Below are positions 14,354 through 21,327 of a stretch of 23,340 nt of DNA, one piece after another; the stretch's first letter is position 1; each line of letters starts with the position of its first letter. The DNA comes from a virus. Both the position numbers and the translations under genes were made by a program. Under the pieces are notes generated by a model that did no database searches, was not told the DNA's origin, and was given only the letters and a program-made list of their open reading frames with translations. The DNA lies in the IMG/VR virus record IMGVR_UViG_3300007539_000234, positions 1 to 23,340 of that record; one strand, written 5' to 3'.

Positions 14354-15878
14354 CTTCGATGAATGATTGAATTTCTTGGGCATTAAGGAGCTTTCCTTTT
14401 TCAGAGAACTGAGCCTCAGTCAAGTGCCCAAAGGAAGTCCCTACCTCTACATCAACTTCAAAAGGTACTACAAAATCTATACCGTACGCAGGTAACAGAT
14501 CATCGGTCATTGTAAGGACCACCTTTAAAAGGGTTGCTACTTTCTCTATATCTTTAGGATCGCACTGAACCTCAACGGAGTCATGTACGGTGGCTAGAAT
14601 ATCAAAGTCTAAGCCTGTGAGATCACGATATCTGTGAAGTCTCTTGATTGAATGCAGCATCAAGTCGGAGGCAGAGCTTTGGATCACGAAGTTCATACCT
14701 TGGCGAAGGGCGCGGTACTGATACTTCTTGAGGGGGCTCTTAATATTAGGTAGGTGCCTACGACGACCAAAAAGACTAACTGCATACCCATTTTGTCGGA
14801 TCATCTTATGAACCTGATTAATCCACTTGAATACTTTCGGAAAGGACTGCTCGTAAGCTGCGAAGATACCTTTGCAGTAACTGATGCTCTTTCCGATTTG
14901 CTGCGCTAGTTTGTTGGGACCTCCCCCGTACACGATAAGGAAGCTAACAGACTTTGCGATCTGCCTTTCCTCCTTCGTAACCTTTTCAGGCTCCTTGCCG
15001 AAGACGAGAGAGGCGGTATACCTGTGAAGGTCCTGGCCCGTGTTAAAGGCTTCGATAAGGTTTGCGTCTTTGCAGCACTGAGCAAGAACGCGAAGCTCTG
15101 CCTGAGAGAAGTCTGCCGCGAGGAATGCTCGGTCACCGTCAGCACGCATAAGTTTCCGAATATTGATTGTATCGGAATCGGACTCGCGCGGCAAGGTATG
15201 GAAGGACACTCCCTTCTTCTTCTTGCCAGCCGAGTATGTGCTACAAGACAGACGGCCAGTAACAACTGTCGCGAAGTTGTACTGGGAGTAAATGCGACCG
15301 TCCTCATTATACTCTAGAGCAGCTTGAACTCCTTTCACATATGTTTTGTGCTGCTTGGCGCGGTACTTGTATTTGAGAAGAGTCTCGATGAAGTTAATAG
15401 CGTCTTGGTTGTCAGTGTCTTCTTTCACCGAGGTGAGGTGCTCTTCACTGATCTGGGGCATCTGCGTCTTCTCGGAAAAAGACGTAGGACGCAAATCGAA
15501 ACCATCGGAAGTAAACAGCACGGACGCCATTTCTATTGTCGAGTTCGGGTTCACCTCACCATGCCCTTTAGGTACAAGGGATTGAAGCTTTTCACCCAAA
15601 GCCTTTAGCTCTTTCTGTAGCTCCTGGTCGAGAACCTCAAGGTAATCAAAATCAACTTGAATACCGAGGTTCTCGACCATGCCAAGAATAACCTGAATGT
15701 CCTTGAGGAGGTTGTTATAAACATGATGCACATGCTTCTCCTCCATCTCCCTTTTCAGTAAGTGGTATGCACGCAACGTGAAGTCGCAGTCCATAGCGTT
15801 ACCAAAAGCAAGATCGTCCAAGGGCATCGTAGCCCAGAAATCATCGGACTTTTTTTTGTTCTTGTTTACTGTAAGCAT
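14328..15878 (-). CDS. Family A DNA polymerase, C-terminal piece: Exo III motif plus polymerase domain (516 aa)
   Basis: Replicative polymerase palm, fingers and thumb. Residues 20-36 (LDDLAFGNAMDCDFTLR) match the Exo III segment of PolI-type 3'-5' exonucleases, so the protein begins inside the exonuclease domain. Exo I and Exo II lie in the gene at 16571-17545, with thyX between. The position of Exo III Tyr497 (E. coli numbering) is Gly here; Asp501 is kept (D30). Polymerase motifs: TGRLS (207-211), motif A DFSQAELR (256-263), finger helix RQIAKSVSFLIVYGG (305-319), with Phe at the position of E. coli Phe762, and motif C VHDSVE (431-436). A TAG stop sits in frame directly before the ATG at 15878, so no longer product is made. 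CTATAATA lies 7 nt upstream. There is no 5'-3' exonuclease domain. Confidence 0.95.
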   Translation of the reverse strand: MLTVNKNKKKSDDFWATMPLDDLAFGNAMDCDFTLRAYHLLKREMEEKHVHHVYNNLLKDIQVILGMVENLGIQVDFDYLEVLDQELQKELKALGEKLQSLVPKGHGEVNPNSTIEMASVLFTSDGFDLRPTSFSEKTQMPQISEEHLTSVKEDTDNQDAINFIETLLKYKYRAKQHKTYVKGVQAALEYNEDGRIYSQYNFATVVTGRLSCSTYSAGKKKKGVSFHTLPRESDSDTINIRKLMRADGDRAFLAADFSQAELRVLAQCCKDANLIEAFNTGQDLHRYTASLVFGKEPEKVTKEERQIAKSVSFLIVYGGGPNKLAQQIGKSISYCKGIFAAYEQSFPKVFKWINQVHKMIRQNGYAVSLFGRRRHLPNIKSPLKKYQYRALRQGMNFVIQSSASDLMLHSIKRLHRYRDLTGLDFDILATVHDSVEVQCDPKDIEKVATLLKVVLTMTDDLLPAYGIDFVVPFEVDVEVGTSFGHLTEAQFSEKGKLLNAQEIQSFIEDAQNCNFN

Positions 15879-15885
15879 CTAAGCT

Positions 15886-15893
15886 TATTATAG
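15886..15893 (-). promoter_or_regulatory. CTATAATA octamer before the polymerase gene
   Basis: Minus-strand CTATAATA fills the 15-nt gap between the thyX stop (15896-15894) and the polymerase ATG at 15878. Spacing to the ATG is 7 nt rather than 4. It could give the polymerase piece its own transcription or start signal. Confidence 0.4.
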
Positions 15894-16571
15894 TCACCGC
15901 CCCATAAGAGCATCGAACGAGTGAGGGAAAACGACACGGGCAAGCTCAGAGACAGCTTTAGCGTACTCACGAATCTCATACTGAGCGTGTTCGTGATCTC
16001 TTAGCTTACAGAAGTGAGCTACAGCGTGCAAAGAAGCCGTCCAGTAGTATTCTGTGTACGTGTTGAAAGGAAGCACCATACGAGCTTGCTCTTTAGCAAC
16101 ACCCGCTTCGAGAAGATCCTTGTAGGTTTTAAAGGACATCGCTGTTCGTGCTAGCACAGCGCCCGAATACTTATCAAGCTTCGAGGTTTCTGAACTCGCT
16201 TGCTTCGAGTCTGTGCTCTGCATCCTTAAAGTTTTCGGAGTGTAGAACTCTGGGGTGTACTCTACATAGCGTCCTGAAATCTCGTTCCATCCGTGAGAGA
16301 TACTATCACCTACCGAGAAGTTGCACCCTACGATATGCTTATACCATTGCCTTGCGACAAACTCTGGGCACTTTACATGAAACGTAATCATGGCGTGTCT
16401 AAAGGGAGACGTATGATCGTTCTTAGCAAGGTAATTAATTAGCTTCTTATCCTTATCATTCAGGATAGTTGAACGACCTCCATAGCTAACACGCGCAGAG
16501 TTTACTGTGGTAAGGTCAGATCCCATATGATCCACAACCTCCACAAAACCGATATCATCTAATACTTTCAT
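15894..16571 (-). CDS. thyX: ThyX flavin-dependent thymidylate synthase (225 aa)
   Basis: Makes dTMP from dUMP using methylene-tetrahydrofolate and FAD/NAD(P)H. With the dUTPase it forms a dUTP-to-dTMP route. Visible: NSARVSYGG (24-32), LAKNDHTSPFRHAMITFHV (48-66), RQWYKHIVG (74-82) and WNEISGRYVEYTPEFY (95-110), the ThyX fold core. The classic RHR-x7-S signature is divergent: KHI replaces RHR, and about a dozen residues (CNFSVGDSISHG) lie before NEISGRY. The C-terminal part has ARMVLPFNTYTEYYWTAS and HFCKLRDHEHAQYEIREYA, as usual. ATG 16571 shares one base with the stop of the exonuclease gene (TAATG). It sits exactly between the two halves of the split DNA polymerase. Confidence 0.93.
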   Translation of the reverse strand: MKVLDDIGFVEVVDHMGSDLTTVNSARVSYGGRSTILNDKDKKLINYLAKNDHTSPFRHAMITFHVKCPEFVARQWYKHIVGCNFSVGDSISHGWNEISGRYVEYTPEFYTPKTLRMQSTDSKQASSETSKLDKYSGAVLARTAMSFKTYKDLLEAGVAKEQARMVLPFNTYTEYYWTASLHAVAHFCKLRDHEHAQYEIREYAKAVSELARVVFPHSFDALMGR

Positions 16572-17545
16572 TAAAATTCTTCTAGCTCAGTAGGCCAGTA
16601 TTGTTTTACGATATCCATCAGGCCGTGCGGCTTGTTCTCATCGATCAGTGCGTGCATGACCTGGGTATCGTGAATATTATTAAAGGATTCAACTCCCCAG
16701 TTGCGTAGGAATTTAAGGTCGAATTTGCAATTATGAAAGACCTTCCCTACAGCAGGATCGCCCATAATCCCAGACACGCGAACCAGAATAGTAGCCAACT
16801 CGCGGTCTGAAAAGCTGGATTCTCTGTGATGGATCGGAATAACAAACGCACGTTTTTCTCCAGTGGCAAAGCCAATACTTGTAATCTTATCTTTCTTGTA
16901 ATCGAGCCCTGTGGTCTCGATATCGACCGAGACGACTTCCTTGGAGGATGCCTCGTCCAGGCAGTCCAAAGCCTCCTGTAGCTCCTTACAGAGCGTGTAC
17001 GAGGACTGTGCTAGCTTGTTCTTGTTTAGCACAAACTTATCGTAGGCAGTCTCAATGTCTTGTACGAACAGATCCCGTAGCTTGGGCTCTGAGTATAGGG
17101 AGAACGGATGGTATACAGGAACTACGGGAATACGAACCCCGTCGATATCAATCCAAAACTCCTTGCCCCTTTTGTTCGAGATGCCAGACATACGAAGAAG
17201 AACTTTCATCGCAAGATTGCCCAATACATAAATCAGCTTGGGGTTGATCTGCTTAAGCTTCTCCTCAAGAGGGGCTCGGTTACTCTGAATAATCTCAGTG
17301 GTAACGTCCTTCTCTGAAACGCCTAGCATGTTGATAGACGCAACAAACTGATAGTCTTCTGCGGGCAACTTTGTGTTACCTAAAAGCTTCATCAACACTT
17401 CATACTCATCATCCTTGAACGAGTAGATCTCGCCACGAACTCGCTGGCAGGAGTCGTGAAGGAATACAATAGGTTCAGAGCCTACCGATTCGTGATGAGT
17501 ATCTTCCTCATTTTCAAAACTTTTTAAGATTTCATCTATACTCAT
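16571..17545 (-). CDS. UDG-like domain fused to the N-terminal half of a PolI-type 3'-5' exonuclease (324 aa)
   Basis: N-terminal piece of the split family A replicase. Residues about 66-170 look like a family 4/5 uracil-DNA glycosylase fold: INPKLIYVLGNLAMKVLL (100-117), then IDIDGVRIPVVPVYHPFSL (132-150). The usual GEAPG-type motif is not seen, so this domain may bind without catalysis. Residues 204-314 are a DnaQ/PolI-type exonuclease: Exo I SVDIETTGLD (206-215; D208, E210), Exo II FHNCKFDLKFL (270-280; D276), then DTQVMHALIDENKPHGLMD. It ends at WPTELEEF, just before where Exo III should come. Exo III begins the next polymerase gene, after thyX. A fusion of UDG-like and PolA domains is, from memory, known in SPO1-type phages. 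ATG at 17545 is 15 bp from the divergent sigma-like gene. Confidence 0.87.
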   Translation of the reverse strand: MSIDEILKSFENEEDTHHESVGSEPIVFLHDSCQRVRGEIYSFKDDEYEVLMKLLGNTKLPAEDYQFVASINMLGVSEKDVTTEIIQSNRAPLEEKLKQINPKLIYVLGNLAMKVLLRMSGISNKRGKEFWIDIDGVRIPVVPVYHPFSLYSEPKLRDLFVQDIETAYDKFVLNKNKLAQSSYTLCKELQEALDCLDEASSKEVVSVDIETTGLDYKKDKITSIGFATGEKRAFVIPIHHRESSFSDRELATILVRVSGIMGDPAVGKVFHNCKFDLKFLRNWGVESFNNIHDTQVMHALIDENKPHGLMDIVKQYWPTELEEF

Positions 17546-17548
17546 AAG

Positions 17549-17556
17549 CTATAACA
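17549..17556 (+). promoter_or_regulatory. CTATAACA octamer before the sigma-like gene
   Basis: Plus-strand CTATAACA, then GTTT and the ATG at 17561. It lies in the 15-bp gap between two divergent start codons. It is the only exact copy oriented toward a plus-strand gene, which argues that it follows gene direction. Confidence 0.4.
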
Positions 17557-17560
17557 GTTT

Positions 17561-17944
17561 ATGTCTAAAAAGAAAGGCCATTACATAGATAATAAAAGAT
17601 TCGAGAAGGTAATACTAGGGTACTTGGATGCTCCTGAGGAGCACGAAGAGGAGCTAGTAGAGCTTCTGGATGTTCTTATTAATAATATTCTAATGTCCTT
17701 CAAGTTCAGGGTGGATTACGATGACGCCAAGCAGGAGTGCTTCATGCTAGCGTTCAAGACATTAAAGAACTTCAAACCCAAAAGCGGGTCGGCATTCAAC
17801 TACTTCACTACAGTAATAGTAAATAACCTGAAGCTCCTCTACACCAAAGATAAAAAGTATGCAAAGAAGCTTCAGGATTATAAAGATATGTTAACGGGCG
17901 AGTTTAGCGCGTCTTCAGATGATTTCAACTCATCTGCTTCGTAG
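17561..17944 (+). CDS. gp55-like late sigma factor candidate (127 aa)
   Basis: Probably redirects host RNA polymerase to phage late promoters. The sequence YDDAKQECFMLAFKTLKNF (53-71), then KPKSGSAFNYFTTVIVNN and LKLLYTKDKKYAKK, has the region-2 pattern of sigma-70 relatives: acidic helix with a QE pair, a KNFKP turn in place of the usual FDP, an aromatic F-YF helix, then a basic stretch. No region 4 is present, as in T4 gp55, which is longer (185 aa). It is one of only two plus-strand genes. It diverges from the exonuclease gene by 15 bp. Its 3' end overlaps the convergent thioredoxin-like gene by 20 nt. The same octamer that precedes many phage genes lies 4 nt before its ATG, so it might activate its own class of promoters. 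Confidence 0.6.
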   Translation: MSKKKGHYIDNKRFEKVILGYLDAPEEHEEELVELLDVLINNILMSFKFRVDYDDAKQECFMLAFKTLKNFKPKSGSAFNYFTTVIVNNLKLLYTKDKKYAKKLQDYKDMLTGEFSASSDDFNSSAS

Positions 17945-18251
17945 CGAAGTAGTCGTAAACTTTGGGGTACTCTACGAATACCTTCACGCTGCCCTTTCGC
18001 ACATCTACAACACAAGGTGCGGTCGTGATACCAAACGCAGAAAATACGTGAGGCAGTTCCCAGCTTGAGATAAGGTAGCAAATCTCATCGCCTTCACCTT
18101 TCGACCACGCCTCCGCAAGATCAATAATTGCTTGCGAATACTTGTCCCACTCAGAGTAGTAGAGAAGTATATAAGAGGACGTTTTCTTTTCCTTGATCAG
18201 TCGGTTGACGAGCTTTTCATCACTGCTCGTCAGTGTCTTCAGAGTTCTCAT
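17925..18251 (-). CDS. Thioredoxin-fold protein without the CxxC active site (108 aa)
   Basis: ATG at 18251 (MRTLKTLTSSDEK), inside the end of the upstream gene (32-nt overlap). The order strand (SSYILLYYSEWDKYSQ), helix (AIIDLAEAW), strand (EICYLISSWELPHVFSAFG), cis-proline-like loop (ITTAPCVVDVRKG) and strand-helix (VFVEYPKVYDYF) matches thioredoxin. Where thioredoxin has WCGPC, this has EWDKYS, so it cannot do dithiol chemistry. A single Cys follows the proline (APC). Such degenerate folds can act as binding modules, for example as polymerase processivity or chaperone-type factors, but no partner is visible. The 3' end overlaps the convergent sigma-like gene by 20 nt. Confidence 0.55.
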   Translation of the reverse strand: MRTLKTLTSSDEKLVNRLIKEKKTSSYILLYYSEWDKYSQAIIDLAEAWSKGEGDEICYLISSWELPHVFSAFGITTAPCVVDVRKGSVKVFVEYPKVYDYFATKQMS

Positions 18252-18573
18252 CTTCGTTCACAGGGATGTCTAGTTCAATTTCAGGTTCAACCCCAGCTTC
18301 AGCCAGGACTTCTTGCCTCTCCTCTTCGGACATGTTTTCCACAGCCTCGTTGAGTTCTTGCATGAAATTAGAGATACCTCGGAACAACATCACTTTGGCG
18401 AACTCACCATCGGACATCGTTTGATCTCCAACAATAGCTCGTTTGATGCCTTTCCACTGGTCGGACTCAGCCTTGCTGAGTTTGATATAAATCTTCATTC
18501 GTCTACCTTCGGATCTGGTTTTGAAAACCCAATCATTAGTTTTTAACTTAAATTGTTCTTTTTGGACTTTCAT
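18220..18573 (-). CDS. Unknown protein with acidic C-terminus (117 aa, or 92 aa from the inner start)
   Basis: Two starts are possible. ATG 18573 (MKVQKEQFKLKTN) is only 5 bp from the divergent nuclease start. ATG 18498 (MKIYIKLSKAESD) has GAAGG 8 nt upstream and leaves an AT-rich 80-bp divergent control region. The second looks more natural, though I list the longer frame. The core is helical (SDGEFAKVMLFRGISNFMQE, then LNEAVENMSEEERQEVLAEAG). The tail is acidic (PVNEDENSEDTDEQ), suggesting interaction with a basic protein or DNA mimicry. I recognise no family. It overlaps the thioredoxin-like gene by 32 nt and forms a two-gene unit with it, between the sigma-like and nuclease genes. Confidence 0.6.
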   Translation of the reverse strand: MKVQKEQFKLKTNDWVFKTRSEGRRMKIYIKLSKAESDQWKGIKRAIVGDQTMSDGEFAKVMLFRGISNFMQELNEAVENMSEEERQEVLAEAGVEPEIELDIPVNEDENSEDTDEQ

Positions 18574-18578
18574 ATAAT

Positions 18579-19085
18579 ATGTCGAACCTAAGAAAAATCT
18601 TAAACGACGGGGAATTTGGCGAAAAGCCAAGGGTTAATAGTAAGAAAAAAGGCGCTACCTTTGAGCGGAAAATAGCTCACATGCTAAACGAACGGTTTAA
18701 TACCAAAGAGTTTAGCCGAACGCCTGGGTCGGGAGCTTTTGGGTCAACCCATCAACTCCCACAACATCTTATAGTCCACGGCGATCTAATTACACCCGAA
18801 AATTTTAAGTATACTATCGAATGTAAGAACGGATATAATCTGGAGATTGACGATCTGTTCAAGGAACGCAGCGACTTTTATAAGTTCATTGAACAAGCTA
18901 AGAATGATGCTAGAAAAGCAAGAAGAGCTTGGATGGTAATCTACAAGAAGAATAGAAGAAAAGAGATAGTAATAGTAGAAGAACGTATACAGGGTCTAAA
19001 TGATTGTATCTGTATTCATGAAAAATACTATGCTTATCTTCTAAAAGATGTGCTTACACTACCGAACTCTTATTGGTTCATATAG
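18579..19085 (+). CDS. PDDEXK-type nuclease, possible Holliday-junction resolvase (168 aa)
   Basis: Visible: KKKGATFERKIAHMLNERF (22-40) with the early-helix Glu E29, FSRTPGSGAFG (45-55), VHGDLITP (66-73) with D69, and YTIECKNGYNLEI (78-90) with E81-x-K83. This E...D...ExK layout plus the conserved PGSG loop is that of small restriction-like nucleases related to archaeal-type and phage Holliday-junction resolvases. The C-terminal part is basic (KNDARKARRAWMVIYKKN). Full length for such enzymes. It would cleave recombination intermediates before packaging, a late role. Upstream is CATATAAT directly against the ATG. Its 3' end overlaps the convergent 748-aa gene by 8 nt, with no terminator between. 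Confidence 0.7.
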   Translation: MSNLRKILNDGEFGEKPRVNSKKKGATFERKIAHMLNERFNTKEFSRTPGSGAFGSTHQLPQHLIVHGDLITPENFKYTIECKNGYNLEIDDLFKERSDFYKFIEQAKNDARKARRAWMVIYKKNRRKEIVIVEERIQGLNDCICIHEKYYAYLLKDVLTLPNSYWFI

Positions 19086-21324
19086 CGTAAGCTTTTAGAT
19101 ACTTCTCCTTGCCTGCGGGAGGAATACGGCCTTCCGCAAACTGCTTTCTCTCTTTGCCAGCAATTCTATTTCTAGCCAGGACTTCGCCTTCAGCGTTCTT
19201 CATAGAAACTCCGCTAACACCAATAGAGATTGTAGTCTCTGAAGAGAATGCGTCCTGTGCAATCTGTGAAAGCATGGAATGCGTCTGTGCTAGAGCAATC
19301 TCCGTGGGAGCACCTCTCATAATAACTTCGTTTTTAAAGGAGCCCATCGACAGAACAGAATCGTTTACAAGCGCCGCTGAACCATATTCGGGATCGGTTG
19401 CGGCGCGAGCTATACGGCTTAATTGAAATAGCTTTACTGCGGCTTTACGAGGATTCTTCTCGGTGCGAATAGATTTCTTTAGATCTTTAAGCTCTTTCTC
19501 ATAGGACCGTCTACCCTCAAGCGTCATAAACCCTACTTCCCCAGAGTTCTTTAAGAGGCTATCAATGTGAGTTCCTAGAGAAGCCTTGTTAGGTTCAGTT
19601 AGCGACCCTAGCTTATCTTCCAGCATGGAGAGAATTTTTCTATCATCCTCCACTGCTTTACGGCATTTATCTCCCTGCTCTTTAGAGATAAAGTTACCTT
19701 TAACAGCCCTGTCTATATGCTCTTCGTGAAGCTGGTCGAACTCGGACACTACCCCCTTACCGTAAGCGTTATGAATTGAGTTAGAGCCAAGCACAGTTTC
19801 TGAGATGGGACTGTCGTACATCTTCATCGAAACTTCTACGCTATACGTTCCGTCCTCATTATCATTCATCGCATCTTTGAACTCCTTGCTTAAAGGAGAA
19901 CCATTATCGATAATATAAGTATTGTCTGTTCTTTCGCCCAGCTTGCTGTCCGCTGAAGGACGATCAGATTTTATCACAGAGGAGATGCCGAGAATCTCAG
20001 CAAACTTCTCGGAAGCTTTGACCAGAGACGTAAGCTGCCTTTTTACCTCTGATTCAAAGCTCTCTACCGAACTAGTGAAGCTTTCAAGGTCATCTATCTC
20101 TCCAGAGAGCAGTGCTGCCTCAAGATTTTCAATGTCAGTACCTTGCACACTTGCGATCTTTTCTAGGCGAGTTTTTAGTTCTTTTAGTGCGAGCTTCTTC
20201 TGGCCCGCGTCCCCAGTTAAAAGAGCGCCTTGAAGCTGAAAAATGTCTTCTGCAAGTTTTCCTTTGGTGTCATTACCGCCGCTTCCCGTATTAATAGCTG
20301 TTGACTTTTGAGCCGCTAGGTCAAGTTTCTCGAACTCTTCTTTTGTAAGATTAGAAGGATCAACATTTTGAGGAAGAATACGTGCATCAAATAACCCACC
20401 ACCGTACTTGGACATAGAAGCTCCTAAAGAAAATCCATATGTCTTGTGGTCATATGCCCTAGAATACTCCTGAAGCTCCTTATAGGCGTCCGTAAACTCT
20501 CCGTCAGTACGACCGAAATAAACTCCTTTATCCCCCTGCTGACCGCGAACGGTTATAACTTGAGCCGCGATTTTATCCTCAGACGAAAGCTTTTCAGATC
20601 TAATAATCTTTACCTCAGCCCCGTCAGCTAGTCGTACCTTCTCAAGTTTTCCTGACATGGAAAAGAATCTAGAGGTCAGATCTAGTAACTGCGTTTGAAT
20701 AGCTGGGGATATATCGGGACGACCTTCGAAGAGTTTACCTAGCTTCGTTCTGGAAAGAGGCGTGATGATTGTGTTTTGAAGCTTGTCGATAAACGTCTCG
20801 ACCTCGAAAGAATCACCTTCTTCTCTTCCTTCTAAATAGCTTTTAATCTCATCACGTTCAGACGGCTGAAAACCCATCATGGATTCTTCGGGTGCAGCCT
20901 CAACTCCTGACGGGGTAGCCCCTTTGCCGTCTTCCTCGCTACCTAGCTCTTCCTGTGTCTTAGCAATAAGCATGTCCAGAGCTTGGATAATTGTAGGGAT
21001 AGTTTCAACCTTTGTGCTACGCGCTCCCGACTTGGACACAAAAGACACTCCTCGGTTGGTAGCCACTGCCTGTCCGTAAGAAGCTAAGGAAGATTTGACT
21101 TCTTCAGGACTAGCCGTACCTTGCTGCGTAGAAGCTTGTTGTAAATTTGTTTTTGCAGTCTGGTATTGAGTTATCTTAGTTTGAGGGTCAACCTGATCTC
21201 CAAGGCCCATTTCAGTAGCCCACCACTTCGCATCGGCAGCTTCTACGATCAGCGAAGGCTTCCAAGTTCTTTTTCGCATACCCGTATAGGATTCGAGTAG
21301 CTTATCAAACACGCTTTCAGACAT
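19078..21324 (-). CDS. Large unknown late protein, probably virion-associated (748 aa)
   Basis: ATG at 21324 (MSESVFDKLLESYTG). The protein is polar, mostly helical, and rich in Ser, Glu, Lys, Gln and Ala. It has a WKPSLIVEAADAKWWATEMG segment near the N-terminus, Gly/Ser linkers (INTGSGGNDTKGK) and a long helical middle. I saw no enzymatic motif, cysteine cluster, signal peptide or membrane helix. It follows the tail tube gene across an intrinsic terminator, in the place where T4 has the portal gene, but length and sequence do not look like a portal. Baseplate, inner-virion or tail-associated roles are open. Its only ribosome site (AGGAG, 13 nt before the ATG) lies in the 3' arm of the terminator hairpin. 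Confidence 0.75.
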   Translation of the reverse strand: MSESVFDKLLESYTGMRKRTWKPSLIVEAADAKWWATEMGLGDQVDPQTKITQYQTAKTNLQQASTQQGTASPEEVKSSLASYGQAVATNRGVSFVSKSGARSTKVETIPTIIQALDMLIAKTQEELGSEEDGKGATPSGVEAAPEESMMGFQPSERDEIKSYLEGREEGDSFEVETFIDKLQNTIITPLSRTKLGKLFEGRPDISPAIQTQLLDLTSRFFSMSGKLEKVRLADGAEVKIIRSEKLSSEDKIAAQVITVRGQQGDKGVYFGRTDGEFTDAYKELQEYSRAYDHKTYGFSLGASMSKYGGGLFDARILPQNVDPSNLTKEEFEKLDLAAQKSTAINTGSGGNDTKGKLAEDIFQLQGALLTGDAGQKKLALKELKTRLEKIASVQGTDIENLEAALLSGEIDDLESFTSSVESFESEVKRQLTSLVKASEKFAEILGISSVIKSDRPSADSKLGERTDNTYIIDNGSPLSKEFKDAMNDNEDGTYSVEVSMKMYDSPISETVLGSNSIHNAYGKGVVSEFDQLHEEHIDRAVKGNFISKEQGDKCRKAVEDDRKILSMLEDKLGSLTEPNKASLGTHIDSLLKNSGEVGFMTLEGRRSYEKELKDLKKSIRTEKNPRKAAVKLFQLSRIARAATDPEYGSAALVNDSVLSMGSFKNEVIMRGAPTEIALAQTHSMLSQIAQDAFSSETTISIGVSGVSMKNAEGEVLARNRIAGKERKQFAEGRIPPAGKEKYLKAYAI

Positions 21325-21327
21325 TAC

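Noticed and set aside
15843-15858. A-run in the polymerase start region as a programmed frameshift
   Set aside because: The eight-A run encodes Lys codons in a lysine-rich linker, and both frames around it give no alternative continuous domain.
15879-16573. Intron or intein between the two polymerase pieces
   Set aside because: The gap is filled by a complete thyX gene with only 15 nt to spare. No group I core, splice-type sequence or intein motifs are visible, and each half has its own stop or start.
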